A stretch of DNA of 64,000 nucleotides from Spongiibacteraceae bacterium (GTDB lineage: Bacteria > Pseudomonadota > Gammaproteobacteria > Pseudomonadales > Dasaniaceae). The translations under genes and the position numbers were made by a program. Location: positions 124,001 through 188,000 of the forward strand of contig JANQLG010000003.1 in the NCBI GenBank assembly GCA_028280715.1, in the 5' to 3' direction. Within the stretch, counting starts at the first letter, position 1; the number at the start of each line of letters is the position of its first letter. Positions 49,850 to 58,708 of the stretch are shown one piece after another. Under the pieces are notes generated by a model that searched no databases, was not told where the DNA came from, and saw only the letters and a program-made list of their open reading frames with translations.

Positions 49850-50551
49850 TTATTGATTTTTCTTGAGTAGCGAGCTGGCCCAATAATAGTCTGGCTGAAT
49901 CGCGATGGCTGCTTGCCAATCACTCAAAGCTTTTTGGTGTTCCCCTAACTCCATCTGTACCAGACCACGCCAAACGTAGGCTTCAGCATGCCCCCAATGA
50001 TAGCCTGAAGCTTCGTCTCCAACATAATTGGCGATGGCATTGTTGAGTGCGTTAATGGCTGATATTTTGCTTCCGCCAAATATTGCTGGCGTGAAATACT
50101 TATTGATACCTGCCACCAGGTTGACCCTTGGGTTGTTAGGCGCAAGGGTTTTAGCTTTGGCGATACTGTTACCAGCTTTTGGACCATATTTAGCAGCTTT
50201 AATGGGAGTAAAACCAGCCTGAGTGCCATAGACAAGGCCCAGCAAAGCCCAAGCTTCAGCATCGTTCGGTTTTTCTTTGACCAGTGTTTCCAATTGAGAC
50301 ATGGCTTTAGTCAGCACGGCCTTAGCTTCATCAATATTATTGGTGTTACTGTAGCTGATGGCTAAACGATATTGAGCCAAGGCTGCATCGTATAAATCTT
50401 CGCTTTGCCCTAAAGTTTGCAAGATATTGATATCTAATCGACGAGCTGCATCTTCAATATCATTGATTGTTCCTTGATCGGCTAAGGCATTAATAGAACC
50501 AATGAAAAAAGTAAAAGTACTAAAGGTGAGTAAAAGCTTTTTCATCATCAT
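49850..50551 (-). CDS. Periplasmic TPR repeat protein
   Basis: A 233-residue exported protein. The signal peptide (MMMKKLLLTFSTFTFFIGSI, cleavage after ALA-D) is followed by TPR-like helices: AALAQYRLAISYSNTNNIDEA, AEAWALLGLVYGTQAG and a final AEAYVWRGLVQMELGEHQKAL. TPR domains bind protein partners; none can be named. It is upstream of and on the same strand as the DesK/DesR-like pair, 91 bases away, and a 14-bp palindrome lies in its promoter region, so it may belong to that regulon. Confidence 0.75.
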   Translation of the reverse strand: MMMKKLLLTFSTFTFFIGSINALADQGTINDIEDAARRLDINILQTLGQSEDLYDAALAQYRLAISYSNTNNIDEAKAVLTKAMSQLETLVKEKPNDAEAWALLGLVYGTQAGFTPIKAAKYGPKAGNSIAKAKTLAPNNPRVNLVAGINKYFTPAIFGGSKISAINALNNAIANYVGDEASGYHWGHAEAYVWRGLVQMELGEHQKALSDWQAAIAIQPDYYWASSLLKKNQ

Positions 50552-50632
50552 CTCCTAGATGTGTTATTTAAGGTGAATCTAGTATGGAGATGATGTGAGT
50601 TTTTTCTTAGAGAAGATTGTCAGGATTTAATG

Positions 50633-50646
50633 ATGACAATTGTCAT
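50633..50646 (-). promoter_or_regulatory. 14-bp perfect palindrome upstream of the TPR gene
   Basis: ATGACAATTGTCAT is its own reverse complement and lies 82-95 bases upstream of the TPR gene start. This is the size and symmetry expected for a dimeric LuxR-type response regulator; binding by the neighbouring regulator is inference. Confidence 0.45.
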
Positions 50647-50695
50647 GATTTTTGTTGAGGCTAACATACCCCAGTTATTTGATTGTCTTAATTAA

Positions 50696-50709
50696 GTAGC
50701 GGGGGCCAG
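50696..50709 (-). repeat. 14-bp copy of the 3' end of the initiator tRNA gene
   Basis: GTAGCGGGGGCCAG repeats exactly the acceptor/T-stem end of the tRNA at 50776-50789, 80 bases further downstream in the direction of tRNA transcription. The encoded CCA is not preserved. It could be the remnant of a second tRNA copy or of a recombination event at the tRNA end. Confidence 0.6.
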
Positions 50710-50733
50710 TTCGGCATTAGACTTTCATAACAC

Positions 50734-50773
50734 AAATAAAAAAGGCCTGTCGAATCGACAAGCCTTTTTTATT

Positions 50774-50774
<1 letters not shown>
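50734..50774 (-). terminator. Terminator of the initiator tRNA gene
   Basis: A 19-bp stem with one mismatch (arms begin AAATAAAAAAGGC and end GCCTTTTTTATTT) and a 3-base loop follows the tRNA directly. The A/T tracts make it usable in both directions. Confidence 0.85.
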
Positions 50775-50850
<76 letters not shown>

Positions 50851-50906
50851 ACTAATCATTTCGAATAAAGTGCCTATTAAGCTGCTCTTCATTCAAAGAG
50901 GCGCGC

Positions 50907-50935
50907 ATGTTAGATATCTGAGTGGATAAGGTCAA
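50907..50935 (-). promoter_or_regulatory. sigma70 promoter of the initiator tRNA gene
   Basis: Minus strand: TTGACC, 17 bases, TAACAT, followed by the GC-only discriminator GCGCGC (50901-50906), as expected for a stringently controlled stable-RNA promoter. The tRNA begins 57 bases downstream of the -10 element. Confidence 0.75.
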
Positions 50936-51062
50936 GCTTTGTTTTAAATTTTTATGACAGTTTGCAAATTTTGTTTGGCGTATTGATGCCGATTTCCTCT
51001 AATGACTGGACAGGTCTTTTCCGGTATGGTTGCCAACTTGTTGTCATATCGAGAGATTGTAT

Positions 51063-52223
51063 ATGGATCAGTTTGCTGATATCCGCCCTTATTACGATAG
51101 TGAAGTGTCTGCTGTGTTGGCCAACCTGATGGCTGATGAAGAGTTTATCGAGACAATAGCACAGTTAAGGCTTGGACATTGGTATCGTCCTTTTTCTTTG
51201 CTATTAAGACCTCTTGTGCGCAGAACCATTGCGCGCCAATTGGCAGATGTAGAAACCGTGAAGGACTTTCAGCATGTCGTGAAGTACTACATGGACAATA
51301 TGATTGAAAGTAGCTCTTCCGGCTTTACTGTGTCTGGACTCGATAAGCTTGATCCGGAAAAACCGTATCTGTTTATGAGTAATCATCGCGATATTACGCT
51401 AGATCCGGCTTTTGTTAACTACGCGCTGTACCACAATAATCACGATACGGTACGTATAGCAATAGGTGACAACCTGTTGACCAAGCCTTTTGTGTCAGAT
51501 TTGATGCGAATTAACAAGAGTTTTATTGTTAAGCGCTCCGCTAAAGGGCCTCGTCAGGTACTTGCGGCTTACAAACTATTATCTAGCTATATTCGTCACT
51601 CGATTGAAGAGGATCAGGTACCCATCTGGATTGCCCAGCGAGAAGGGCGAGCCAAAGACGGTATTGATCGTACCGAGCCGGCAATTATTAAAATGTTGGC
51701 GATGAGTCAGAAAAAAAAGGAGGAAAGCTTTTCAGAGTTTATTAATAAGCTTCGTATTGTACCGGTGTCGATCTCGTATGAACTTGATCCCTGTGATGGC
51801 GCCAAAGCTAGAGAGCTGTATGAAAAAGCAACGCATGGTTCCTACGAGAAAGCTGAACATGAAGATGTAGAAAGTATTGGTAAAGGTATTTCCGGTGATA
51901 AGGGTTGTGTGCATGTGGCTTTTGGTGAACTGTTGGAAGGGGAGTTTGCAGATGCCGATGCAGTAGCCGCAGCTATTGATAAACAAGTTATCAGTAATTA
52001 CGTGTTACATCCGACCAATTTTTTTGCCTACAAACTATTGCATGGTGATTATCCTGAGGGGGGTGTTGGATCCAGAGGAGAATTATTCAAAGCGGACCAA
52101 ATGTCATATCAACAGGAACAAAGTTTTAAAGCGAGAATTGACGCTTTACCTGTCGAGCACAGAGAATATGCATTGGGTATTTACGCCAATAGTATTGATT
52201 GTAAGAAGCCATTGAGCGAATAA
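51063..52223 (+). CDS. PlsC-like glycerolipid acyltransferase
   Basis: A 386-residue protein of the phospholipid/glycerol acyltransferase superfamily. The acceptor motif reads SNHRDITLDPAFV with His108; the next likely acid partner is Asp114, a spacing of H-x5-D instead of the usual H-x4-D (Asp110 is H-x-D). A later IAQREGRAKDG segment takes the place of the EGTRS motif. No clear membrane helix is seen. The ATG at 51063 is preferred to an upstream TTG (51030). Substrate is unknown; phosphatidate or lyso-lipid synthesis is only a family-level guess. Confidence 0.75.
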   Translation: MDQFADIRPYYDSEVSAVLANLMADEEFIETIAQLRLGHWYRPFSLLLRPLVRRTIARQLADVETVKDFQHVVKYYMDNMIESSSSGFTVSGLDKLDPEKPYLFMSNHRDITLDPAFVNYALYHNNHDTVRIAIGDNLLTKPFVSDLMRINKSFIVKRSAKGPRQVLAAYKLLSSYIRHSIEEDQVPIWIAQREGRAKDGIDRTEPAIIKMLAMSQKKKEESFSEFINKLRIVPVSISYELDPCDGAKARELYEKATHGSYEKAEHEDVESIGKGISGDKGCVHVAFGELLEGEFADADAVAAAIDKQVISNYVLHPTNFFAYKLLHGDYPEGGVGSRGELFKADQMSYQQEQSFKARIDALPVEHREYALGIYANSIDCKKPLSE

Positions 52224-52310
52224 CATTTTACTTGTGCCGATATTCATCATGGCTGCAGTTAACGTTATAACCTCGAAACAGGTTTATCGGGCAGGTATTA
52301 GATTCAGGTT

Positions 52311-54437
52311 ATGCTGACTGACGATTTAAAGCGAACAATACAAAGTGCCTACAGCACATTATTGGAGAGCAAAGGGTTAAAAGCGCGTTATGGCCAGCGG
52401 TTGATGATTGCTGAAGTCGCAAAAACCTTGACCAGCAATCCCTCTAGTCGTGAAAGCGGTGAACAGTCGCCAATATGTGTGGTGGAGGCTGGAACGGGGA
52501 CTGGTAAAACGATTGCCTATGCCGTTGCGGCCATTCCTGTAGCCAAGGCGCTGGGAAAAACACTTATCATCTCCACTGCCACTATTTCTTTGCAGGAACA
52601 AATTGTCTACAAGGATTTACCTGACATCCTGCGCCACAGTGATCTTGAATTTTCTTTTGCATTGGCCAAAGGGCGTGGTCGGTATTTGTGCCTGACCAAA
52701 CTTGATTCTGTATTGCAGGATAATAGTGGCGCGAACCAGACCGCGGCACTTTATCCCGATGAATTGCCCATGCAGATAGATACGCAAACGCTGTCTGTTT
52801 ATCAGACGATGTTGTCGTCCTTATCCACGGGGGATTGGGATGGTGATATCGATAGCTGGAAGCAGCAATTGGAGCCGTCGGTGTGGTCACGGGTGACAAC
52901 GGACCATGCGCAGTGTACTGGCCGACGTTGTTCTAATATCAGTCAGTGTGCCTTTTTTAAAGCGCGTGAAGAAATCAATAAAGTGGATGTCATTGTCACT
53001 AACCACGATTTGGTGCTGGCGGATTTGGCCTTAGGGGGCGGTGCTATTCTGACCGACCCTGATGAGACCATTTATATTTTTGATGAAGGCCATCATTTGC
53101 CCGATAAGACCATCAATCATTTTGCCCAGTTTTCGCGCGTGCGTTCCACCGAACGTTGGTTGGACCAGGCGGGAAAAGCCATTTCGAAGGCGCAGCAGCC
53201 GCTGTCAGTGGCGGCCAGTGTTGGTGGTTACCTCAATGCGATTTCCTTAGCGATAGAGACGCTGAAACAGCACTTGGGTCTGCTGTTCAATTCGTTGCAG
53301 GAGGTCGTCGATGTTGGGCCTGATGACAAGAGTAACGATATTTACCATCGCTTTGAATTTGGTGTAGTGCCAGAAGCTTTGCGACTGCAAGCAACTGAGT
53401 TGGCTGCACAGTATCGCAACATTTATGACTTGTTAGATAACTGCTGTTCTGTACTCGAAGAGGCGATGGAATCTTCCGAGCATGGAATTTCTCGTGCCGA
53501 TGCTGAAGCCTGGTTCCCGCCATTGTCGATTATTCGCGGTAGAGCTGAGGCTAATCATAGCTTGTGGCAGGACTACAGCCGGGCCGATAAACAGGAAACA
53601 CCGCCGCGCAGTCGTTGGATAACTGTGGTCGATGGCATGGGCGGTAATTTGGATTTTGAAGTTTCCTCCAGTCCGATTTTGGCGGCGAACACATTAACCA
53701 GTCACCTGTGGCATCGTTGTTATGCTGCCGTTATTACTTCAGCCACATTAACAGCGTTAGGCTCCTTTGATCGTTTTGCCATGCGTTCCGGTACTGATGC
53801 CACAACGCAATATGCCATTGTACCGAGTCCATTTAATTATCAGCAGGCCGGTGAGTTAGTGGTGCCGGTGATGGATTGTGATCCTTCCGATGCCTTCGCT
53901 CATACTGACGCATTAATCACAATGTTGCCAAGGTTACTCAATGAGGAAGAAGGAAGTTTAGTTTTGTTTGCTTCTCGCAGGCAAATGGAAGAGGTATATG
54001 ATGGCATTGCCTCGGATTGGCAGGATCGCATTATTATGCAGGGACAAAACCCTAAACATGAAACTATTCGAATGCATAAAGAAGCATTGGATGCTGGTGA
54101 AGGTAGTGTGATTTTTGGTTTGGCCAGTTTTGCGGAGGGGGTTGATCTGCCCGGTAAATATTGTGATCACGTAGTCATTGCCAAAATTCCCTTTGCCGTG
54201 CCTGATCAGCCCGTGGAGTCTGCCTTGGCGGAATGGATTGAGCAGCGTGGTGGTAATCCTTTCATGGATATTGCGGTGCCGGATGCGGCGTTAAAGCTGG
54301 TGCAAGCCAGCGGTCGTTTGTTGAGAACGGAGACCGATAGCGGCCGGATTACTTTGTTGGATCGGCGAATTGTCAGTCGGCGCTATGGAAAAGCAATTCT
54401 CGATTCTCTGCCGCCCTTTAAACGCTCAGTTGCTTAA
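52311..54437 (+). CDS. dinG: ATP-dependent DNA helicase DinG
   Basis: A 708-residue XPD/DinG-type superfamily 2 helicase with a 4Fe-4S cluster. Walker A is EAGTGTGKT near residue 60, the DEAH box reads DEGH, and the cluster cysteines lie in RGRYLCLTK and CTGRRCSNISQC. The C-terminal helicase motifs include FGLASFAEGVDLPG and QASGRLLRTETDSGR. It resolves R-loops, forks and G-quadruplexes. It is followed after a short gap by yqcC. Confidence 0.94.
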   Translation: MLTDDLKRTIQSAYSTLLESKGLKARYGQRLMIAEVAKTLTSNPSSRESGEQSPICVVEAGTGTGKTIAYAVAAIPVAKALGKTLIISTATISLQEQIVYKDLPDILRHSDLEFSFALAKGRGRYLCLTKLDSVLQDNSGANQTAALYPDELPMQIDTQTLSVYQTMLSSLSTGDWDGDIDSWKQQLEPSVWSRVTTDHAQCTGRRCSNISQCAFFKAREEINKVDVIVTNHDLVLADLALGGGAILTDPDETIYIFDEGHHLPDKTINHFAQFSRVRSTERWLDQAGKAISKAQQPLSVAASVGGYLNAISLAIETLKQHLGLLFNSLQEVVDVGPDDKSNDIYHRFEFGVVPEALRLQATELAAQYRNIYDLLDNCCSVLEEAMESSEHGISRADAEAWFPPLSIIRGRAEANHSLWQDYSRADKQETPPRSRWITVVDGMGGNLDFEVSSSPILAANTLTSHLWHRCYAAVITSATLTALGSFDRFAMRSGTDATTQYAIVPSPFNYQQAGELVVPVMDCDPSDAFAHTDALITMLPRLLNEEEGSLVLFASRRQMEEVYDGIASDWQDRIIMQGQNPKHETIRMHKEALDAGEGSVIFGLASFAEGVDLPGKYCDHVVIAKIPFAVPDQPVESALAEWIEQRGGNPFMDIAVPDAALKLVQASGRLLRTETDSGRITLLDRRIVSRRYGKAILDSLPPFKRSVA

Positions 54438-54458
54438 GCGACTGTGTTAGGAGGTTTT

Positions 54459-54788
54459 GTGTCGCTAGCTATCGAAGTGTGTTCATTGCTGATTGATATC
54501 GAGGCTGAACTCAGGCGACTTAATTTATGGCAAGCTGAGCCGCCTTCGCCGGAGGCGCTCTCGAGTCAGGAGCCCTTTTGTCTTGATACGCTGGAATTTC
54601 AGCAATGGTTACAGTTTGTGTTTTTGGTCAGAATGCGCGAGATGATTGAGCATTCACAGCCGTTGCCAACGCGTTGTAATATTGCGCCAATGGCCGAAGA
54701 ATATTTTCGAAATAAAAGCATTAACACATCAGTGTTGATTACTCGTATTCAACAGTTAGATAAACTGTTAAATAATAATGATCAGTAG
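54459..54788 (+). CDS. YqcC family (DUF446) protein
   Basis: A 109-residue cytoplasmic helical protein of the DUF446/YqcC family: LLIDIEAELRRLNLW, the PFCLDTLEFQQWLQFVFL core and the LPTRCNIAPMAEEYF segment. Its function is unknown, although relatives often sit next to truC, the tRNA pseudouridine synthase gene; that partner is absent here. The GTG at 54459 is chosen because AGGAGG ends five bases upstream. It follows dinG closely and may be co-transcribed. Confidence 0.85.
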   Translation: MSLAIEVCSLLIDIEAELRRLNLWQAEPPSPEALSSQEPFCLDTLEFQQWLQFVFLVRMREMIEHSQPLPTRCNIAPMAEEYFRNKSINTSVLITRIQQLDKLLNNNDQ

Positions 54789-54808
54789 CTGGTTATTGCG
54801 GTAGCTCC

Positions 54809-55426
54809 TTATTGAGGTAATTCTGCTTCTACCGTTAAGTACATGCGCACCAAATGAGCCAGCGAATTGGCTTTTAGTTTTTCCATCACGCGAGAGCGAT
54901 GAATTTCCACTGTGCGCTGGCTAATATCGAGATCAATGGCGATAACCTTATTGGCCTTACCGTCGACCATTAATCGCAGTACATCCTGTTCTCTGGGGGT
55001 TAATTCCTGAAGGTTTTGCAGAATGAGCTGTTTTTGCTGCAGGCTGTTGCGGTTTTCTTCGTCTAGCTCAATAGCCTGGCTGATTTTGTCCAGTAGCTCC
55101 TGTTCACGGTAGGGTTTTTGTACAAAATCCACCGCGCCCTGTTGCATGGCTTCAACGGCCATTGGCACATCACCATGTCCTGTCACAAAAATAATCGGCA
55201 AAATAGAGTTCAGTTCATTCAATTTACGTTGTAACTCCATGCCATTCATTCCCGGCATACGGATATCTAAAACAATGCAGCCGGCCATATCCTGGTTATA
55301 ATCCTGCAGAAATTCATCGGCATTAGCGTAGGATTGTACCTGGCGGCCTACCGATTCCAGCATTAAGGTCAATGAATCACGAACAGCGTCGTCGTCTTCG
55401 ACTATATAGATACATGTATCGGTCAT
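54809..55426 (-). CDS. FixJ/TodT-type response regulator
   Basis: A 205-residue regulator. The receiver domain (1-120) has VEDDDAV, phosphoacceptor Asp54 in VLDIRMPGMNG and the KPY motif. The C-terminal LuxR HTH (about 140-200) starts ELTPREQDVLRLMVDGKANK and contains SQRTVEIHRSRVMEKL. It is divergent from two large kinases across 216 bases, so all three genes probably form one signalling circuit. The regulated genes are not evident. Confidence 0.9.
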   Translation of the reverse strand: MTDTCIYIVEDDDAVRDSLTLMLESVGRQVQSYANADEFLQDYNQDMAGCIVLDIRMPGMNGMELQRKLNELNSILPIIFVTGHGDVPMAVEAMQQGAVDFVQKPYREQELLDKISQAIELDEENRNSLQQKQLILQNLQELTPREQDVLRLMVDGKANKVIAIDLDISQRTVEIHRSRVMEKLKANSLAHLVRMYLTVEAELPQ

Positions 55427-55642
55427 TTTTCTTTAGTTCCGTCGTTACATTTCTTATTGATATATATGGTATTTTTGTCTAATGGTAAAGCTAAATATGC
55501 GTATTTGTACGTATATCGGGTCATAACATGCTGACCTAGTATCAAAATGATAGAAGTTTGCGCGGTTAATATGATCTTTTAAATATCTTCTCATGGATCT
55601 AAATGCCTTTTGCTATAAGGTATTTGGTTTGAGGGAAAGCCT

Positions 55643-58600
55643 ATGCGTTCAAAACGCAGCATGACCCACAACTATTTAGTCACTATGATTTTAGTGGCAA
55701 CCTTTCCGGTTATGATACTTGGATATTTCTGGGTATCGCAGCAATTGCAGTTATTTGATAATTCATCATCCTTGCGTCGTGCCAACTATATTGCAAGCGA
55801 AAAAGAAGACGTTCAGCTTTATGTGAATGAAATAAGCAGCTTTATCAATTATCAACAACGCATGGTTGAGGACAATACTAATGCCCAATTAAGAGAGAAT
55901 GCTGTCGGGATTTTTCGGCTCATGTTTTTGATGGGAACTTTGCTGGAAGAGTTTCGTGAACTCACCCCGCAGCAGAAATTGCAGTCGATACTCCATAGTT
56001 TGTCTAAAGTCCAACTGTCAGGAAATAGAAACTCCTACGCACTCTATGATGATCAGTTGAATCTTTTGCAAACGACGCAGTTTGATGAGTTGTACGGCAG
56101 TGCACTGTTGTCTGATGGTCATACTGTCAGTCAAAAGGTTCAAACCTTGTTGCATGAGGCTATCGATAAGGAAGAAGCTTATATTAGTTATCAGTATCTG
56201 CCTGAAGGTTTAAGTGAAAGCGGTGCACTGGATACAAAACGACTATACGCCAGATACAGTAAGGACTTGGGGTTGATTGTTGTTGTGGGGCGTCCTCCTG
56301 TAGCCACCTTGGAGGTGATGCAGCGAGAAACCTTAAGGGTTATTAATAATTTGGTAGAGAACGGACGTGGTGTCATGCTGTTTGTCGCGGATTTAGACGG
56401 AGAGCTTCTTACTGCGGGTAGTCGCTCGGTGGAAAAAGTTAATCCACTGATAGAAAAGATAGACGGTGAAGAGTTTCAATCGCTGTTTGAGCACCATCTA
56501 AAGGTGTCATTAAATGAAGGCGGTGGTTTTGTAGATGTTGATTGGATATCAGCTAATAGCGATTCTCCTTCAGGGGTGAATTATGTGCTGAGTGTGCCCG
56601 AATGGGGTTGGATACTGGGTGCGGGTTTTTCCATGAATCAGTTAGAGGTTCAGCTTGCTGATGAACGTCAGCAATTATTGAGTGAGCTGCGGTTTAGCCT
56701 GATCTTTATTGCCATCATCGTCTCATTGATATTATTTGCAGCGCTTTTGGCAGTGCGCTGGTTTCATCGTAAAAGTGCCAGCGGTTTTGATCAATTTACA
56801 CATTTTTTTCTGCAGGCCAGTGACCAGTCAGGAGAGATAGATCTAGAAAAACTGCCCTATACAGAATTTGTTGAGCTTGCCGGCAGTGCCAATAAGATGG
56901 TGCAAGAGCGTAGCAAATATGAGCGTGCTTTATTGCATAGTGAGCAGCGATTTCAGTTGGCTTTGGATTATTCTAATCAGTTTTTATGCGAGATTAATCT
57001 GGCGACGAAACAAGTAAAAATTGATCAAAAATTCTATGATTCTTTGGGACATAAATATTTGACGAAGGAAAATACCTATCTCGATGATATATTGAAAATC
57101 ACATACCCAAAAGACAAAAAAATTGTGGAGAATGTGATTAACAGAGATGATTTTCAGGTCGGTGAAGTCAGCATAAGATTGCTGGATGCTGAAAATAACT
57201 GGCGCTGGTTTATGTTCAAGAGTGATATTTTTTCACTTGAGGGTGAAGACGTTAATCATCTATTGGGAACGGTTGTTGAGATTACTGAAAATAAAAAAAT
57301 TGAGGTAGAAATTCTAGAGGCAAAACGCAAGGCACTGGATGCTAACTATGTGAAAAATCTTTTTCTTGCCAGTATGAATCATGAGCTAAGAACGCCGTTG
57401 AATGGGGTGCTTGGTTATGCCCGTTTGCTGCTTCGTGACGAAAGGCTTTCCGCAGATCAGCGTAAATATTTATTGTCGATTGAGAGCTGTGGAGAGAATT
57501 TATTGTCATTGATTGCTGATGTGTTGGAATTATCAGCACTGGACAGTGATAGTGTTGAGATTAATGAAGAACAAATTGAACTTGGCCAGTTCTTAAATGA
57601 AATCAATCTGATTATACGCACTAAAGCTAGCTTAAAAGGACTGAAGTATCAGTGTGTCATTGATGAGCGGGTCCCCGCTCTGGTTGCCATTGATGTCATG
57701 AAATTAAAGCAGATATTGGTCAATTTGCTGGTGAATGCTGTTAAGTTTACAAAAAGAGGAGAAGTGAAGTTAGAAGTAGATATTGAAAGCGATGAGCAAC
57801 TGTTATTTAAAGTGTATGACTCTGGGTTGGGTATTTCGCAACATGATATTAGAGATATCTTCGAACCCTTTAAGCAGGTTTCTGAAGGGCACGTTGAGGG
57901 AGCAGGGCTGGGGCTAGCCATCTGTAAACGCCTGATTTCTGCGATGGGTGGAAACATATCTGTAGACAGTGAATTAGGTGTTGGCAGTTGTTTTGCTATT
58001 CGCTTGCCGTTAAAAGTCGACATAGATGACCAGGAAGGTATTGTTTCAACTGTTGGCGTAGTGCCAGGTTCGAGTGATAATAATGTGTTATTGATTACAC
58101 TTAACCACAAGTTAAGTAATGTTGTTAAGTCTGGGTTGGCTAATTCAGAGTTTAATTGGCAGGTAATGAATTCGCGTAGTGAGTTGTTGCAGCCGGAAGA
58201 GGAAACAAGTGGTGTTAGGTTATTAGATATCAATATTTCGGAGTCAGAAGCTATTGATATAATTGCCCAGTGTCGAAGTAGCAAAGAACTTCAACAGTTT
58301 ATTATTATTGCTTTAGTTTCAGGTGAGGTAGAAGAGACTCAACTGATCAGAGCCGGTTGTGACCAGCTGTTGAAAGCACCCTTTGAGTTTGAAAGAATTT
58401 TGGTTTCGTTGGCAAATTATTTATATATTTCTGAGAAATCTTTTCTTCCATTTTCTGGCGAAACTGTGCTCAATTCGTCAATGCCTGAAATTGAACTATC
58501 GAAGGACGAGAGTGTGTTATTACACAATGCATTACGCGTGGGTGATATACAGCAGTTAAGAAGCTTTCTGGTAAATAGGATTAAAGCTGGTACTAGCCCT

Positions 58601-58708
58601 GAGGATAGGGCATGGTTTAATCATTGTTTAGAATTATTAGAGCAGTTTGATCTTGATGCCCTGACAGCACAATTAGATCAATTGATAGACCCTGAGGTTG
58701 CTACATGA
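55643..58708 (+). CDS. Membrane hybrid histidine kinase with periplasmic Cache-like sensor and degenerate receiver
   Basis: A 1021-residue kinase. Two membrane helices (about 10-30 and 348-372) flank a periplasmic Cache-like sensor with the late VPEWGWILGAGFS segment. A PAS domain (about 430-555), a HisKA helix with His580 in MNHELRTPLNG, and a HATPase domain (NLLVNAVKFT, DSGLGI, GAGLGLAICKRL) follow. After about residue 805 comes a receiver-like module that keeps LLDINIS and KAPFEF but lacks the acidic pair, then a helical tail. Phosphotransfer to this module is doubtful. The last four bases (ATGA) overlap the next kinase start. Confidence 0.85.
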   Translation: MRSKRSMTHNYLVTMILVATFPVMILGYFWVSQQLQLFDNSSSLRRANYIASEKEDVQLYVNEISSFINYQQRMVEDNTNAQLRENAVGIFRLMFLMGTLLEEFRELTPQQKLQSILHSLSKVQLSGNRNSYALYDDQLNLLQTTQFDELYGSALLSDGHTVSQKVQTLLHEAIDKEEAYISYQYLPEGLSESGALDTKRLYARYSKDLGLIVVVGRPPVATLEVMQRETLRVINNLVENGRGVMLFVADLDGELLTAGSRSVEKVNPLIEKIDGEEFQSLFEHHLKVSLNEGGGFVDVDWISANSDSPSGVNYVLSVPEWGWILGAGFSMNQLEVQLADERQQLLSELRFSLIFIAIIVSLILFAALLAVRWFHRKSASGFDQFTHFFLQASDQSGEIDLEKLPYTEFVELAGSANKMVQERSKYERALLHSEQRFQLALDYSNQFLCEINLATKQVKIDQKFYDSLGHKYLTKENTYLDDILKITYPKDKKIVENVINRDDFQVGEVSIRLLDAENNWRWFMFKSDIFSLEGEDVNHLLGTVVEITENKKIEVEILEAKRKALDANYVKNLFLASMNHELRTPLNGVLGYARLLLRDERLSADQRKYLLSIESCGENLLSLIADVLELSALDSDSVEINEEQIELGQFLNEINLIIRTKASLKGLKYQCVIDERVPALVAIDVMKLKQILVNLLVNAVKFTKRGEVKLEVDIESDEQLLFKVYDSGLGISQHDIRDIFEPFKQVSEGHVEGAGLGLAICKRLISAMGGNISVDSELGVGSCFAIRLPLKVDIDDQEGIVSTVGVVPGSSDNNVLLITLNHKLSNVVKSGLANSEFNWQVMNSRSELLQPEEETSGVRLLDINISESEAIDIIAQCRSSKELQQFIIIALVSGEVEETQLIRAGCDQLLKAPFEFERILVSLANYLYISEKSFLPFSGETVLNSSMPEIELSKDESVLLHNALRVGDIQQLRSFLVNRIKAGTSPEDRAWFNHCLELLEQFDLDALTAQLDQLIDPEVAT

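Noticed and set aside
57649..58284. 211-residue minus-strand ORF inside the membrane kinase gene
   Set aside because: It is a shadow frame of a well-supported kinase, without recognisable domain or ribosome site.
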